From JBIOUF01 sp044866695 (GTDB lineage: Bacteria > Actinomycetota > Actinomycetes > Propionibacteriales > Nocardioidaceae): a stretch of DNA of 24,028 nt. The position numbers were made by a program, and so were the translations under genes. Below are positions 1 through 7,298 of this stretch, in pieces. The first letter of the stretch is position 1; each line of letters begins with the position of its first letter. The stretch covers positions 1 through 24,028 of the forward strand of contig JBIOUF010000260.1 in the NCBI GenBank assembly GCA_044866695.1. Reading direction: 5' to 3'. Under the pieces are notes generated by a model. The model made no database searches. It was not told the DNA's origin and worked only from the letters and a program-made list of their open reading frames with translations.

Positions 1-50
1 TCACCGACGCAGGCGCCCGCGCCGCCGAGGTGGAGAAGTCGCTCGGCTGA
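1..50 (+). CDS. 3' end of an unidentified plus-strand gene
   Basis: The frame with codons starting at position 3 reads 15 residues ending in EVEKSLG and then TGA at 48-50. A strong hairpin follows 15 bases later, which is what one expects at a true gene end. Too little is present to assign a family. The gene is unexpected here, because the conserved actinobacterial order would place the rest of infB and then rbfA in this position on the other strand. Confidence 0.4.
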   Translation, partial: TDAGARAAEVEKSLG

Positions 51-56
51 CCCGAG

Positions 57-749
57 TCATCCACCGGCCCGCTCCCCGTGCACCACTTTCCGTGCACAGG
101 GAGCGGGCCGTTGCTCGTTGTCCACAGCCCCGCCCGGCCGGGGCGCGGGCCGGGCCGGCCGGGGACCGGGGGCCGCCCCGGCACCCGGCGCGCCAGGGGC
201 CGGCTGGGTGGCCGGCGGGCCAGCGGGGGGCTCCTGCCGCGCGGCGGGCCGGGCCGGCTCGGTGCGCGCGGCCGGCGCCTGCGGAGACGCCGCCGCGGGC
301 GCCTGCCGTGGCCCCGGACGCGGGCCGGGCGCAGGCGCGGAGCCGTCGGCCGGAGCGCCGGCGGCCGGCACTGCCGCGGCGGGCGTGAGCGGAGCCGATG
401 CGGGTGGCGTCGCGGCAGCCGGCCCGGCCGAGGCCGGTCCGGCGGTGGACGGGACAGCGGTGGGCGGGGCCGCGGTGGGCGGGACGGCGGTGGACGGGGC
501 CGCGGCCGACCGCTTCGACGCCGGCCTGGCGGCGGCCGGCTCGGCCGCGGGCTGTTCGGCGGTCCGGGCGGCCGGCGCGGCGGCAGCCGCCTGCTCGGCG
601 AACTGCTTCTTGAACTTCATCTCGACGGGCAGCTCGATCGTCGACGACGCCGACTTGACGAACTCGCCCATCTCCTTGAGCTTCTCGAGAACGACCTTGC
701 TCTCGACGCCGAGCTCCTTGGCGAGCTCGTGGACTCGGGTCTTGGCCAC
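57..749 (-). pseudogene. infB: Translation initiation factor IF-2, N-terminal part only (truncated)
   Basis: The GTG start at 749-747 is set by an AGGAGGAG Shine-Dalgarno a few bases upstream and gives VAKTRVHELAKELG, the standard actinobacterial IF-2 N-terminus. Residues 1-55 form the conserved N-terminal helical domain (KVVLEKLKEMGEFVKSASS), followed by an Ala/Pro-rich linker of about 150 residues. The frame then leaves IF-2-like sequence near RPAPRPGG and stops after 230 residues. IF-2 is normally about 900 residues or more, so the GTPase, ribosome-binding and initiator-tRNA-binding domains are all absent. The last ~25 residues are encoded by a neighbouring gene's terminator hairpin. IF-2 is essential, so either a complete copy exists elsewhere or the sequence is wrongly joined at about 115-140. 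It sits last in the rimP-nusA-ylxR-infB operon, 89 bases after ylxR. Confidence 0.85.
66..109 (+). terminator. Strong hairpin, probable Rho-independent terminator
   Basis: Positions 66-83 pair with 92-109 at 17 of 18 positions (the single mismatch is C77/A98) around an 8-base loop at 84-91. The stem is GC-rich and is followed on the plus strand by a modestly T-rich stretch (gttgctcgttgtcc). It lies just after the TGA at 48-50, so it most likely ends that plus-strand gene. Its other strand also encodes the last codons of the truncated infB frame, so that protein tail is an accident of the terminator sequence. Confidence 0.7.
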
Positions 750-838
750 GCTTCTCCTCCTGGCCCGAGCCACATGTCAGGAGATGGCTCGAACCGCTAG
801 CTGGTGTGCATGCTCATCGGTAAGTACTCATCGAGTGC

Positions 839-1186
839 TCATGAGCCGATGCTCCATCTTCTGTCGGTCCTGCTTCGGTCGGTCGTGCGTGAGGGGGGTC
901 CCTCAGGGGGTGCTGCCGGTGGGTCTGCCTGCGCGACGTACCGCTCGAGGCCGGAGGCGTCCACCGGCCCCTCGCAGCGTAGTGCCCGCGGGAAGGCCCG
1001 GCGACGCCGGGCCAGCTCGAAACAGGCCCGGGTCGGGTGCAGGTGCGCCCCTCGGCCCGGCGCTCGTCCGGCCGGGTCCGGCACCAGGACGCCGTCCTGG
1101 ACCACCACCCTCAGCAGGTCACGCCGCGCCGCCCGCTCCCGACACCCCACGCAGCTGCGGACCGGGCCCGGAGGCGTGCTGGGCAT
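839..1186 (-). CDS. ylxR: YlxR family (DUF448) RNA-binding protein
   Basis: This is a 115-residue product with the family signature RSCVGCRERAARRDLLRVV near the N-terminus and a basic AHLHPTRACFELARRRRAF segment. Both match the YlxR fold, a small nucleic-acid-binding protein always found between nusA and infB. Family members have been described as RNA-binding and in some bacteria as nucleoid-associated or RNase P-interacting; nothing here decides which. The ATG at 1186-1184 is the best start because it lies directly before the conserved block. Its ribosome site is weak. nusA ends about 140 bases upstream, so the two are likely co-transcribed. Confidence 0.85.
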   Translation of the reverse strand: MPSTPPGPVRSCVGCRERAARRDLLRVVVQDGVLVPDPAGRAPGRGAHLHPTRACFELARRRRAFPRALRCEGPVDASGLERYVAQADPPAAPPEGPPSRTTDRSRTDRRWSIGS

Positions 1187-1325
1187 CGTGGACCTGGCGC
1201 TCGCGACGAGAAGAGGGGACGGGGGAAGACGGCCGTCGTCCAGTGTACCGCGCACCCACGGCATCCGGGTCGCCCCGCCGACCAACGGCGACGCCTCGAC
1301 CGGCCGAGGGCCGCCACCCGGTCGC

Positions 1326-2321
1326 TCAGGAGGGTTCGAGGGGCGGCGCGACCGGAGGCGGCTCGTCGGACCGGATGTCGATGCGCCATCCGGTGAGCCG
1401 GGCGGCCAGCCTCGCGTTCTGGCCCTCCTTCCCGATGGCCAGCGACAGCTGGTAGTCCGGTACGACGACGCGCGCCGACCGCGCCGCGGCGTCGACGACC
1501 TCGACCGAGACGACCCTCGCGGGCGACAGGGCGTGGGCAACCAGCTCCGCCGGCTCGTCGGACCAGTCGACGATGTCGATCTTCTCCCCGTGCAGCTCGT
1601 GCATCACGTTGCGCACCCGCTGGCCCATCGGCCCGATGCAGGATCCCTTGGCGTTGACGGCCGGCACGTGGGAGCGGACCGCGATCTTGGTCCGGTGCCC
1701 GGCCTCGCGCGCGATGGCGCAGATCTCCACGGTCCCGTCGGCGATCTCGGGGACCTCGAGGGCGAACAGCTTCTTGACCAGGTTCGGGTGCGAGCGGGAC
1801 AGCAGGACCTGGGGCCCGCGCAGCCCGCGGCGGACGCTCACCACCAGGCACTTGATCCGGGTGCCGTGCTCGTAGCGCTCACCGGGCACCCGTTCGGCCG
1901 CCGGCAGCAGCGCCTCGAGCCGGCCGAGGTCGACCAGCACGTCATGGGGGTCCCGGCCCTGCTGGACCGTGCCGGACACGATGTCGCCCTCCTTGCCGGA
2001 GAACTCGCCGAACTTGGCGTCGTCCTCGGCGTCGCGGAGCCGTTGCAGGATGACCTGCTTCGCGGTGGTCGCGGCGATCCGTCCGAACCCCTCGGGGGTG
2101 TCGTCGTACTCGCCGACCGGCTCGCCGTCCTGGTCGGTCCGGACGGCGTACACGGTGACGTGCCCGGTCCTACGGTCCAGCTGCACGCGCGCGTCCGCCT
2201 GGGCGCCCGGGGTCTTGTGGTACGCGGTGAGCAACGCCTGCTCGATCGCGTCGACCAGGATGTCGAAGGAGATCTCCCGCTCTCGCTCCAGCGCGCGCAG
2301 GATGCCGATGTCGATGTCCAC
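1326..2321 (-). CDS. nusA: Transcription termination/antitermination factor NusA
   Basis: This 331-residue protein has the short actinobacterial NusA layout: an RNA-polymerase-binding N-terminal domain (about 1-100), an S1 domain (about 108-172), KH1 (about 205-255, GXXG core IGPMG) and KH2 (about 275-318, core IGKEG). It lacks the C-terminal acidic repeats found in E. coli, which is normal for this phylum. It binds nascent RNA and RNA polymerase and tunes pausing, termination and rRNA antitermination. The start is GTG at 2321-2319, three bases after the rimP stop, with GGGAGG as ribosome site inside the end of rimP. That implies translational coupling to rimP. Confidence 0.95.
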   Translation of the reverse strand: MDIDIGILRALEREREISFDILVDAIEQALLTAYHKTPGAQADARVQLDRRTGHVTVYAVRTDQDGEPVGEYDDTPEGFGRIAATTAKQVILQRLRDAEDDAKFGEFSGKEGDIVSGTVQQGRDPHDVLVDLGRLEALLPAAERVPGERYEHGTRIKCLVVSVRRGLRGPQVLLSRSHPNLVKKLFALEVPEIADGTVEICAIAREAGHRTKIAVRSHVPAVNAKGSCIGPMGQRVRNVMHELHGEKIDIVDWSDEPAELVAHALSPARVVSVEVVDAAARSARVVVPDYQLSLAIGKEGQNARLAARLTGWRIDIRSDEPPPVAPPLEPS

Positions 2322-2324
2322 CGC

Positions 2325-2792
2325 TCAACCTCCCACCCGGCCGAGCTCCACCTGGACGCGAGCGCGGGCCACGGCGGCGAAGGGCACGACCCGGGACGCG
2401 CCGTCGACATCCAGCGTGGCCGCCGTCTCGTCCACCTCGGTGATCCGGCCCAGCACCGACCCGCCGTCGACCCCGGTCACCTTGACCTGCCGCCCGACGT
2501 TGCGCCGCCAGTGCCGGGGTTGGGTGAGCGGGCGGTCCACGCCCGGCGAGCCGACCTCGAGCGTGTAGGGCTGCTCCCCCATCACGTCGGAGGAGTCCAG
2601 GGCCCGGGAGACCCGGCGGGTCGCCTCGGCGACCTCGTCGAGGGAGACGCCCCCGTCCTTGTCCACCGCCACCCGCAGCACGCGTCGTCGTCCGGCGCGG
2701 GACACGTCGACCGCCTCGAGGTCGAGGCCCAGGTCGCGCAGCACGGGCACCAGCTGGTCCGCGAGCCGGTCCCCGATCCGGTCGGTGGTCAC
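2325..2792 (-). CDS. rimP: Ribosome maturation factor RimP
   Basis: This 155-residue protein is needed for 30S subunit maturation. It shows the N-terminal RimP domain (VLRVAVDKDGGVSLDEVAEA, then LEVGSPGVDRPL, a hallmark of the family) and a C-terminal SH3-like domain (VGRQVKVTG to the end). A longer frame reaches 2825, but AGGAGG sits five bases before the GTG at 2792-2790, so that GTG is the likely start. It is the first gene of the rimP-nusA-ylxR-infB operon. Its promoter should lie in the 125-base divergent gap to the lipoprotein gene at 2918. Confidence 0.92.
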   Translation of the reverse strand: MTTDRIGDRLADQLVPVLRDLGLDLEAVDVSRAGRRRVLRVAVDKDGGVSLDEVAEATRRVSRALDSSDVMGEQPYTLEVGSPGVDRPLTQPRHWRRNVGRQVKVTGVDGGSVLGRITEVDETAATLDVDGASRVVPFAAVARARVQVELGRVGG

Positions 2793-2917
2793 GGCGTCCT
2801 CCTGCTGTGCTGTTGTCCTCGCCACAGTAGCCGATGCACCTGTCGTGAACCGGTCTCCTGACGGCCTCTCCGGGTGGTCGGCACCCCGACGGGGCTTCGG
2901 CCGATATCGTCGTCGCC

Positions 2918-3448
2918 GTGCCCCAGCAGCCCTCCGGGCCGGGCCTGACCCGGCGCAGCGCGCTGGTCGGGGCCACGGCGCTCACGGGAGCCGCCCTGCT
3001 GGCCGGCTGCGCAGGCGGTCCGGCGGCGCGGGGCGCCTCCCCCTCGCCGACCTCGGCCCCCTCGCCGGCTCCGGACCCGGACCTGCTGCTGGCCGCGCGG
3101 GCCCTGGCCCTCGAGCAGCGTCAGGTGGACCTGCTGGACTCGGTCTCCCGGCGCTTCCCCGGCCTGACCGGGCGGCTGCGGGCCGCGCGCGCGGTGCACG
3201 AGCGGCACGTCGCCCTGCTCACCAAGGCCGTGCCGTCCTCGGTCCCGGCGGCGGTCCCCCGCGAGGAGCGCCAGGTGCCGCCGACGCCGGCCGCAGCCCT
3301 TCGACTGGTGGGCCGCCGGGAACTGGCGCTCCTCGACGACCACCGTGCCGCGGCGACGGCCGCCGCCAGCGGAGCGTTCGCCCGGCTGCTCGCGGGCATG
3401 GCCGCGGCTGCCGCGCAGCAGGCGGTCCTGCTGGAGGGACCGCCGTGA
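2918..3448 (+). CDS. Tat-exported lipoprotein, Ala-rich, of the proS-rimP interval
   Basis: This 176-residue protein starts at GTG 2918. A twin-arginine signal (RR at residues 12-13) leads into a hydrophobic stretch and the lipobox LLAGC (Cys31), so it should be exported by Tat and anchored to the outer face of the membrane. After a Pro/Ser linker the rest is Ala-rich and helical, with a possible helical-bundle character (VDLLDSVSRRFPGL, AVHERHVALL). No enzyme motif is visible. Its position between rimP and proS, paired with a ferritin-like gene, corresponds as I recall to the Ala-rich Rv2843/Rv2844 pair in M. tuberculosis. Its stop overlaps the next start by four bases (GTGA), so the two are translationally coupled. 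Function is unknown. Confidence 0.75.
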   Translation: MPQQPSGPGLTRRSALVGATALTGAALLAGCAGGPAARGASPSPTSAPSPAPDPDLLLAARALALEQRQVDLLDSVSRRFPGLTGRLRAARAVHERHVALLTKAVPSSVPAAVPREERQVPPTPAAALRLVGRRELALLDDHRAAATAAASGAFARLLAGMAAAAAQQAVLLEGPP

Positions 3449-3870
3449 CCCCGCTCCAGGCGCTCCAGGCGACCCTGGCCGGCGAGCACGCGGCGGTCTA
3501 CGTCTACGGCGTGGTCGGCGGGCGGGTGTCCGCGACGGCGTACCCGCAGCTGGCGACGCGCGTGCGCAGCGGCTACGTGGCCCACCGCGGCCGGCGCGAC
3601 CGGCTCACCGCGATGGTGCGCGACGCCGGCGGCGAACCGGTCGCGGCCGCGGTCGGCTACCAGCTGGACAACCCGGCCCGCACCGTCGACCAGCTCACCG
3701 GACTCGCCCGGGACACCGAGACCCGCGCCGCCGGGCAGTACGCCCAGCTGGTCGGCTCCTCATCTGGCGACGCGCGCCGCTGGGCGGTCGACGCCCTGGT
3801 CGACGCCGCCGTCCGCCTGCTCGCCTTCGGCGGCTCCCCGTCCGCCTTCCCCGGCCTGCCCGAGCTCTGA
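3445..3870 (+). CDS. Ferritin-like (DUF4439) domain protein
   Basis: This 141-residue protein starts at GTG 3445, inside the preceding stop, with GGAGGGA as ribosome site. The N-terminal helix LQALQATLAGEHAAVYVYG, the segment YVAHRGRRDRLTAMV and the helix TETRAAGQYAQLVG give the four-helix, ferritin-like pattern of DUF4439. The GEHAA and ETRAA glutamates and the histidines are in the places where a metal site would be. Whether it binds metal is not shown. It is cytoplasmic by sequence (no signal) while its partner is a Tat lipoprotein. A large compound hairpin starts at the last base of its stop codon and probably ends the transcript. Confidence 0.75.
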   Translation: MTPLQALQATLAGEHAAVYVYGVVGGRVSATAYPQLATRVRSGYVAHRGRRDRLTAMVRDAGGEPVAAAVGYQLDNPARTVDQLTGLARDTETRAAGQYAQLVGSSSGDARRWAVDALVDAAVRLLAFGGSPSAFPGLPEL

Positions 3871-3924
3871 CCGGTGGCCGACCCCCACCCCGAGCGCAGC
3901 GAGCGGGTGGGTGAGGTCACCGGT
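3870..3924 (+). terminator. Two-tier hairpin after the ferritin-like gene
   Basis: The outer stem pairs 3870-3879 with 3915-3924 (ACCGGTGGCC with GGTCACCGGT, one G-T wobble). The inner stem pairs CCCACCC at 3884-3890 with GGGTGGG at 3905-3911. The loop is cgagcgcagcgagc, a motif common in actinobacterial intergenic hairpins. It starts at the final base of the TGA at 3868-3870. No T-run follows, so termination is inferred from position and stem strength. Confidence 0.6.
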
Positions 3925-4143
3925 AAGAGTCGAACCGTGGACTGTGGTCGCCGCCCCGGCGCGAAGCGCCCTCGTCACCGGCGAACAGAGTCGACGGTTC
4001 GACTCCCCCACCGGGCACCCGCAGGGGGCACGCACGGGACCACCACCTGCATCCCGGTGCTGAGGCGGCCGACGCACGCCATGGCTCGCCGAGCATCGGC
4101 TCGACCCACCAAGATCGCCGGCTCGGCGCAGGACCTGCCTGGG
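3925..4143. other. Non-coding stretch with nested inverted repeats
   Basis: I see no gene in this gap between the ferritin-like gene and the proS stop. It contains an 11-base inverted repeat (AGTCGAACCGT at 3928-3938 and ACGGTTCGACT at 3994-4004). Between the arms lies a GGCGC-gaa-GCGCC hairpin (3958-3970). A second, alternative hairpin has a perfect 7-base stem, GAGTCGA-CGGT-TCGACTC (3988-4005). The right arm reads like a tRNA T-loop followed by an acceptor end, but no full cloverleaf can be drawn on either strand. It may be a terminator region for proS, a structured RNA or a decayed tRNA-like sequence. Confidence 0.4.
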
Positions 4144-5916
4144 TCACCCAGAAGGGCGGAGGTGAGAGACCACGTCGCCGACGGGGACGTTCGCCCGTTC
4201 GCCGGTGCGCCGGTCGCGGACCTCGACCACGCCGTCGGCCAGGCCCTTGCCGACCACCACGATGGTCGGCATGCCGAGGAGCTCGGCGTCCTTGAACTTC
4301 ACCCCCGGCGACACCTTCCTGCGGTCGTCGTAGAGGACCTCCACACCCGCCGCGGAGAGCTCCTCGCCGATGCGGTCGGCGGTGTCGAACACCGCCTCGT
4401 CCTTGCCGGTCGCCACCACGTGCACGTCGGCGGGCGCGACCTCGGCCGGCCAGACCAGGCCGAGCTCGTCGTGGGTGTTCTCCGCGATCGCGGCGACCGC
4501 GCGGGAGGGGCCGATGCCGTAGGAGCCCATCGTCACCGTGACCAGCTTGCCCGACTCGTCGAGGACGCGCAGGTCGAGCGCGTCGGCGTACTTGCGGCCG
4601 AGCTGGAAGATGTGGCCGATCTCGATGCCCCGGGCGGTCTCGAGCACCCCGTCCCGGCCGGCCGCCTGGCACTCCGGGCAGGGGTCGCCCGCGCGCACCT
4701 CCGCGGCCTCGATCACGCCGTCGGGGGTGAAGTCCCGCCCGGCCACCAGGTCGAGCACGTGGGAGCCGGGTACGTCGGCGCCGGTGACCCACCGGGTGCC
4801 CTCGACGACCCGGGGGTCGACCAGGAAGCGGATGCCGGACTCGTTCTTCTCCCCGAGCACGCCGGGGCCGATGTAGCCCTTGGCCAGGCTGGGGTGCCGG
4901 GCGAACTCCGCCTCGTCGAAGGCCACCACCTCGGCGGGGTCCACCTGCGCGGCCAGCCGCTTCTCGTCCACCTCGCGGTCGCCGGGCAGCCCGATGGCCA
5001 GCGGCTCGCGGGTGCCGTCGGGGTGGACGAGCAGGACCAGGAGGTTCTTCAGCGTGTCGGCGGCGTGCCACGGCCGGTCGGGGCGCGGGAACCGCTGGTC
5101 CAGCATCGCCACCAGCGTGTCGATCGTGGGCGTGTCCGGGGTGTCCTCGGCGTGCGCGGCGGGCACGTCGTCGTAGGGCGGCGCGGGCGGCGGCAGCACC
5201 CGGACCGCTTCCACGTTGGCCGCGAAGCCGCAGGTCGAGCAGCGCACGTAGGTGTCCTCGCCGACCTCGGCGTCGGCGAGGAACTCCTCGCTCGCGGAGC
5301 CGCCCATCGCGCCCGACATCGCGCGGACGATCACGTAGCTGAGGCCCAGGCGGTCGAAGATCCGGATGTACGCCGCCCGGTGCGCGTCGTAGGACGCCTG
5401 CAACCCCTCGTCGCCGACGTCGAAGGAGTAGCTGTCCTTCATCACGAACTCGCGGCCGCGCAGCAGCCCCGCACGGGGCCGCGCCTCGTCGCGGTACTTG
5501 GTCTGGATCTGGTAGAGCCACAGCGGCAGGTCCTTGTAGGAGGAGTACAGGTCCTTGACCAGCAGCGTGAACATCTCCTCGTGGGTGGGGCCGAGCAGGT
5601 AGTCGCCGCCCTTGCGGTCCTTGAGCCGGAAGATGTTGGGGCCGTACTCGGTCCACCGGCCGCTGGCGTCGTAGGGCTCGCGGGGCAGCAGAGCGGGGAA
5701 GTGGACCTCCTGCGCGCCCATCGCGTCCATCTCCTCGCGGATGACCCGCTCGACGTTGCGGAGCACCCGTACGCCGAGCGGCAGCCAGGAGTAGATGCCG
5801 GGGGCGGCGCGGCGGATGTAGCCGGCCCGGACCAGCAGCCGGTGGCTCGGCACCTCGGCGTCGGCGGGGTCCTCTCGCAGGGTGCGCAGGAAGAGCGTCG
5901 ACATCCGCAGCATCAT
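4144..5916 (-). CDS. proS: Prolyl-tRNA synthetase, bacterial type with editing domain
   Basis: This 590-residue class II synthetase charges tRNA-Pro. The catalytic core shows GPTHEE (109-114), motif 2 around RDEARPRAGLLRGREF (142-157) and motif 3 SYGIGPSR (465-472). The YbaK-like editing insertion, which removes mischarged Ala, lies at about 227-410. The anticodon-binding domain occupies roughly 490-590. This is the full bacterial ProS architecture at the usual length. The start could be either of the adjacent ATGs at 5916 or 5913, or the ATG four codons into the frame; no clear ribosome site distinguishes them, and MSTLFLRTLRE is the conserved beginning. GNAT lies 64 bases upstream on the same strand, so co-transcription is possible. 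Confidence 0.96.
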   Translation of the reverse strand: MMLRMSTLFLRTLREDPADAEVPSHRLLVRAGYIRRAAPGIYSWLPLGVRVLRNVERVIREEMDAMGAQEVHFPALLPREPYDASGRWTEYGPNIFRLKDRKGGDYLLGPTHEEMFTLLVKDLYSSYKDLPLWLYQIQTKYRDEARPRAGLLRGREFVMKDSYSFDVGDEGLQASYDAHRAAYIRIFDRLGLSYVIVRAMSGAMGGSASEEFLADAEVGEDTYVRCSTCGFAANVEAVRVLPPPAPPYDDVPAAHAEDTPDTPTIDTLVAMLDQRFPRPDRPWHAADTLKNLLVLLVHPDGTREPLAIGLPGDREVDEKRLAAQVDPAEVVAFDEAEFARHPSLAKGYIGPGVLGEKNESGIRFLVDPRVVEGTRWVTGADVPGSHVLDLVAGRDFTPDGVIEAAEVRAGDPCPECQAAGRDGVLETARGIEIGHIFQLGRKYADALDLRVLDESGKLVTVTMGSYGIGPSRAVAAIAENTHDELGLVWPAEVAPADVHVVATGKDEAVFDTADRIGEELSAAGVEVLYDDRRKVSPGVKFKDAELLGMPTIVVVGKGLADGVVEVRDRRTGERANVPVGDVVSHLRPSG

Positions 5917-5980
5917 GCGACAGAAGGCTACCGACGCCCTCCGTCGGCCCGCGAACCGATTACCAGCAGGCGGCAGCGGC

Positions 5981-6826
5981 TCAGAACATCACCGTAGAGA
6001 ACACCTCGGTCTGCCGGAACCCCACCCGTTGGTACGCCCGCCGCGCCGCGACGTTGTGGTCGTTGACGTAGAGCGAGACCACGGGCGCGACGTGCCGGCG
6101 GGCCAGCTCCACCACGGCCGCCATCCCGGCTGCCGCGACGCCCCGGCCGCGGTGCTCCGGGGCGACGTACACCCCCTGCACCTGGCAGGCGTACGGCGTG
6201 GCCGCCGCGATCTCCGCCTTGAACACCACCTCGCCGTCCTCGACCCGGGCGAACGCCCAGCCGCGCGCGACCAGCTGGGCGATCCGGGCGCGGTACAGGT
6301 GCCGCCCCCCGCCCGCCTCCGGCGACACGCCGAGCTCCTCGGTGTAGAACCGCACGCACGCCGGGTAGACGGTGTCGACCTCGTCGGGCCGCAGCACCCG
6401 GACCGCCGGGTCCGCTGCGACGGCGGGGGCCCCGTGGATCTCCAGGTGCGGCTGGGCCCACCGGGTCTCTCGCGGCGCGTCCCAGTGGTCGCGCAGCCGG
6501 TCCCACAGCGCTCCGACCGCCACGGCCGGCCCGACCACGGACGCGCAGCGCCGGCCCCGTGCCACGGCGTGCTCGGCGAAGAACGCCAACGCCTCCTCGG
6601 TCGCCTCCGCGGGCACCAGGTTGGCCCCCGCGTGGCACAAGGAGACCAGCCGGCCCTGCTCGTAGAAGCCCCAGACCTCTGCGCCGAGCGCCCGCGGGTC
6701 GAGCCTGGTCGACCGGACCCGGTAGTCGGCGAACACGTTCACGACCGGGTTGCGCGACAGCAGCGCGGTCACCGTGTCCACGTCGGCCGGCCCCAGAACG
6801 CGCAGGCTGGGTTCGGCGCGGAGCAC
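5981..6826 (-). CDS. GNAT family N-acetyltransferase (Rv2867c-type, DUF4081 plus GNAT)
   Basis: With the GTG start at 6826-6824 this is 281 residues. The N-terminal half (RVLGPADVDTVTALLSRNPVVNVFADY) is the DUF4081 region. The C-terminal half is a GNAT fold with the acetyl-CoA loop YVAPEHRGRGVAAAGM and the terminal DHNVAARRAYQRVGF segment. The frame is open further upstream to 6985, but that extension is Arg/Pro-rich and overlaps a nuclease relic, so I reject it. In other actinobacteria this gene directly follows ispG; here about 7.3 kb of other DNA separates the two. The substrate is unknown. Confidence 0.82.
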   Translation of the reverse strand: MLRAEPSLRVLGPADVDTVTALLSRNPVVNVFADYRVRSTRLDPRALGAEVWGFYEQGRLVSLCHAGANLVPAEATEEALAFFAEHAVARGRRCASVVGPAVAVGALWDRLRDHWDAPRETRWAQPHLEIHGAPAVAADPAVRVLRPDEVDTVYPACVRFYTEELGVSPEAGGGRHLYRARIAQLVARGWAFARVEDGEVVFKAEIAAATPYACQVQGVYVAPEHRGRGVAAAGMAAVVELARRHVAPVVSLYVNDHNVAARRAYQRVGFRQTEVFSTVMF

Positions 6827-6879
6827 GGCACGAAGCCTACGCCGGGGCACCCCTCGCGTGGAGGCCGTCGCGCCGCCGC

Positions 6880-6957
6880 GCACCAGCGGGCGGGCCGGTC
6901 GCAGCCGGCGATGGCGCACACCCCGTGTCGTCGGACTCGGAGGGCCAGGATCTGGGC
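6880..6957 (-). pseudogene. Fragment of a DUF222/13E12-type HNH endonuclease
   Basis: One minus-strand frame reads ALRVRRHGVCAIAGCDRPARWC over 6880-6957. This matches the C-terminal HNH region of the large actinobacterial DUF222 family, typically LAVRDRGCVFPGCDRPPxWCDAHH. The zinc-binding Cys pairs (C..GC and WC) are present, but the catalytic His-His that should follow is absent and family similarity is lost on both sides. It is a short relic, not a working gene. DUF222/HNH genes are numerous and often found in variable regions, which fits its place at the edge of the insert. Confidence 0.55.
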
Positions 6958-6984
6958 ATTGGACGCCTGGGGGACTGCCGGCCA

Positions 6985-7185
6985 CCGGTGGTTGAGGTGC
7001 GAGCCTGCGAGCCTCGAAACCACTCGGCGCCGGGCAGCGCCAAGGCCGCCGGCGGTCGGCATCGTGACGCCCCTCGCAAGCACGCCCGCCTCAGCCAGGC
7101 GGTGGTTGGCTTCGTGACGCTCGCAAGCTCGCTCCTCAGCCCAAGTCGAGACGGGCTCGCAAGCTCGCCCTCCTCAACCACCGGG
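6985..7185. repeat. Palindromic intergenic repeats, four diverged copies
   Basis: Copy 1 is at 6985-7027: ggtggttgagg, a gcgagcctgcgag core, then cctcgaaaccac, an imperfect hairpin. Three further, more diverged units follow at about 7061-7100, 7101-7140 and 7141-7185. They share the order cgtgacgc/cgagacg, ctcgcaagctcgc, then ctcctca with caaccaccgg in the last. They are related to the repeats near 18250-18447. The rest of the gap 6827-7298 holds the nuclease relic and nothing else that I can support. Confidence 0.6.
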
Positions 7186-7298
7186 TGGGCAGTCGTCCAC
7201 CGCATCGCGGACGCCCGGGCCGGTCCTTTCGCGAGGCGGGCATACCTACGTCCTGAGCCACCCGTGGTCGCCCGGTGGGGTGGCTTCTGCGTACACCG

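Noticed and set aside
118..126. TTGTCCACA, a perfect actinobacterial DnaA-box sequence
   Set aside because: It is a single box with no cluster, no AT-rich unwinding region and no dnaA/dnaN nearby. A nine-base match next to a terminator is not an origin.
750..838. Structured leader before infB
   Set aside because: A few short inverted repeats (such as GAGCCA/TGGCTC) occur, but none is longer than about seven pairs and the loops are large. This is not enough for a regulatory call.
78..2861. Long plus-strand open frames opposite infB, ylxR and nusA
   Set aside because: They are Arg/Gly/Pro-rich shadows of recognised minus-strand genes with no family motifs, as is usual in GC-rich DNA.
3925..4020. 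tRNA-like 3' end (GGTTCGACTCC followed by a putative acceptor arm)
   Set aside because: No 5' acceptor strand complements it and the T-stem fails at two of five pairs. The minus strand was also tried and fails.
6827..6985. N-terminal extension of the GNAT protein to an ATG at 6985
   Set aside because: The added residues are Arg/Pro-rich and overlap the HNH relic in another frame. The conserved protein begins just after the GTG at 6826.
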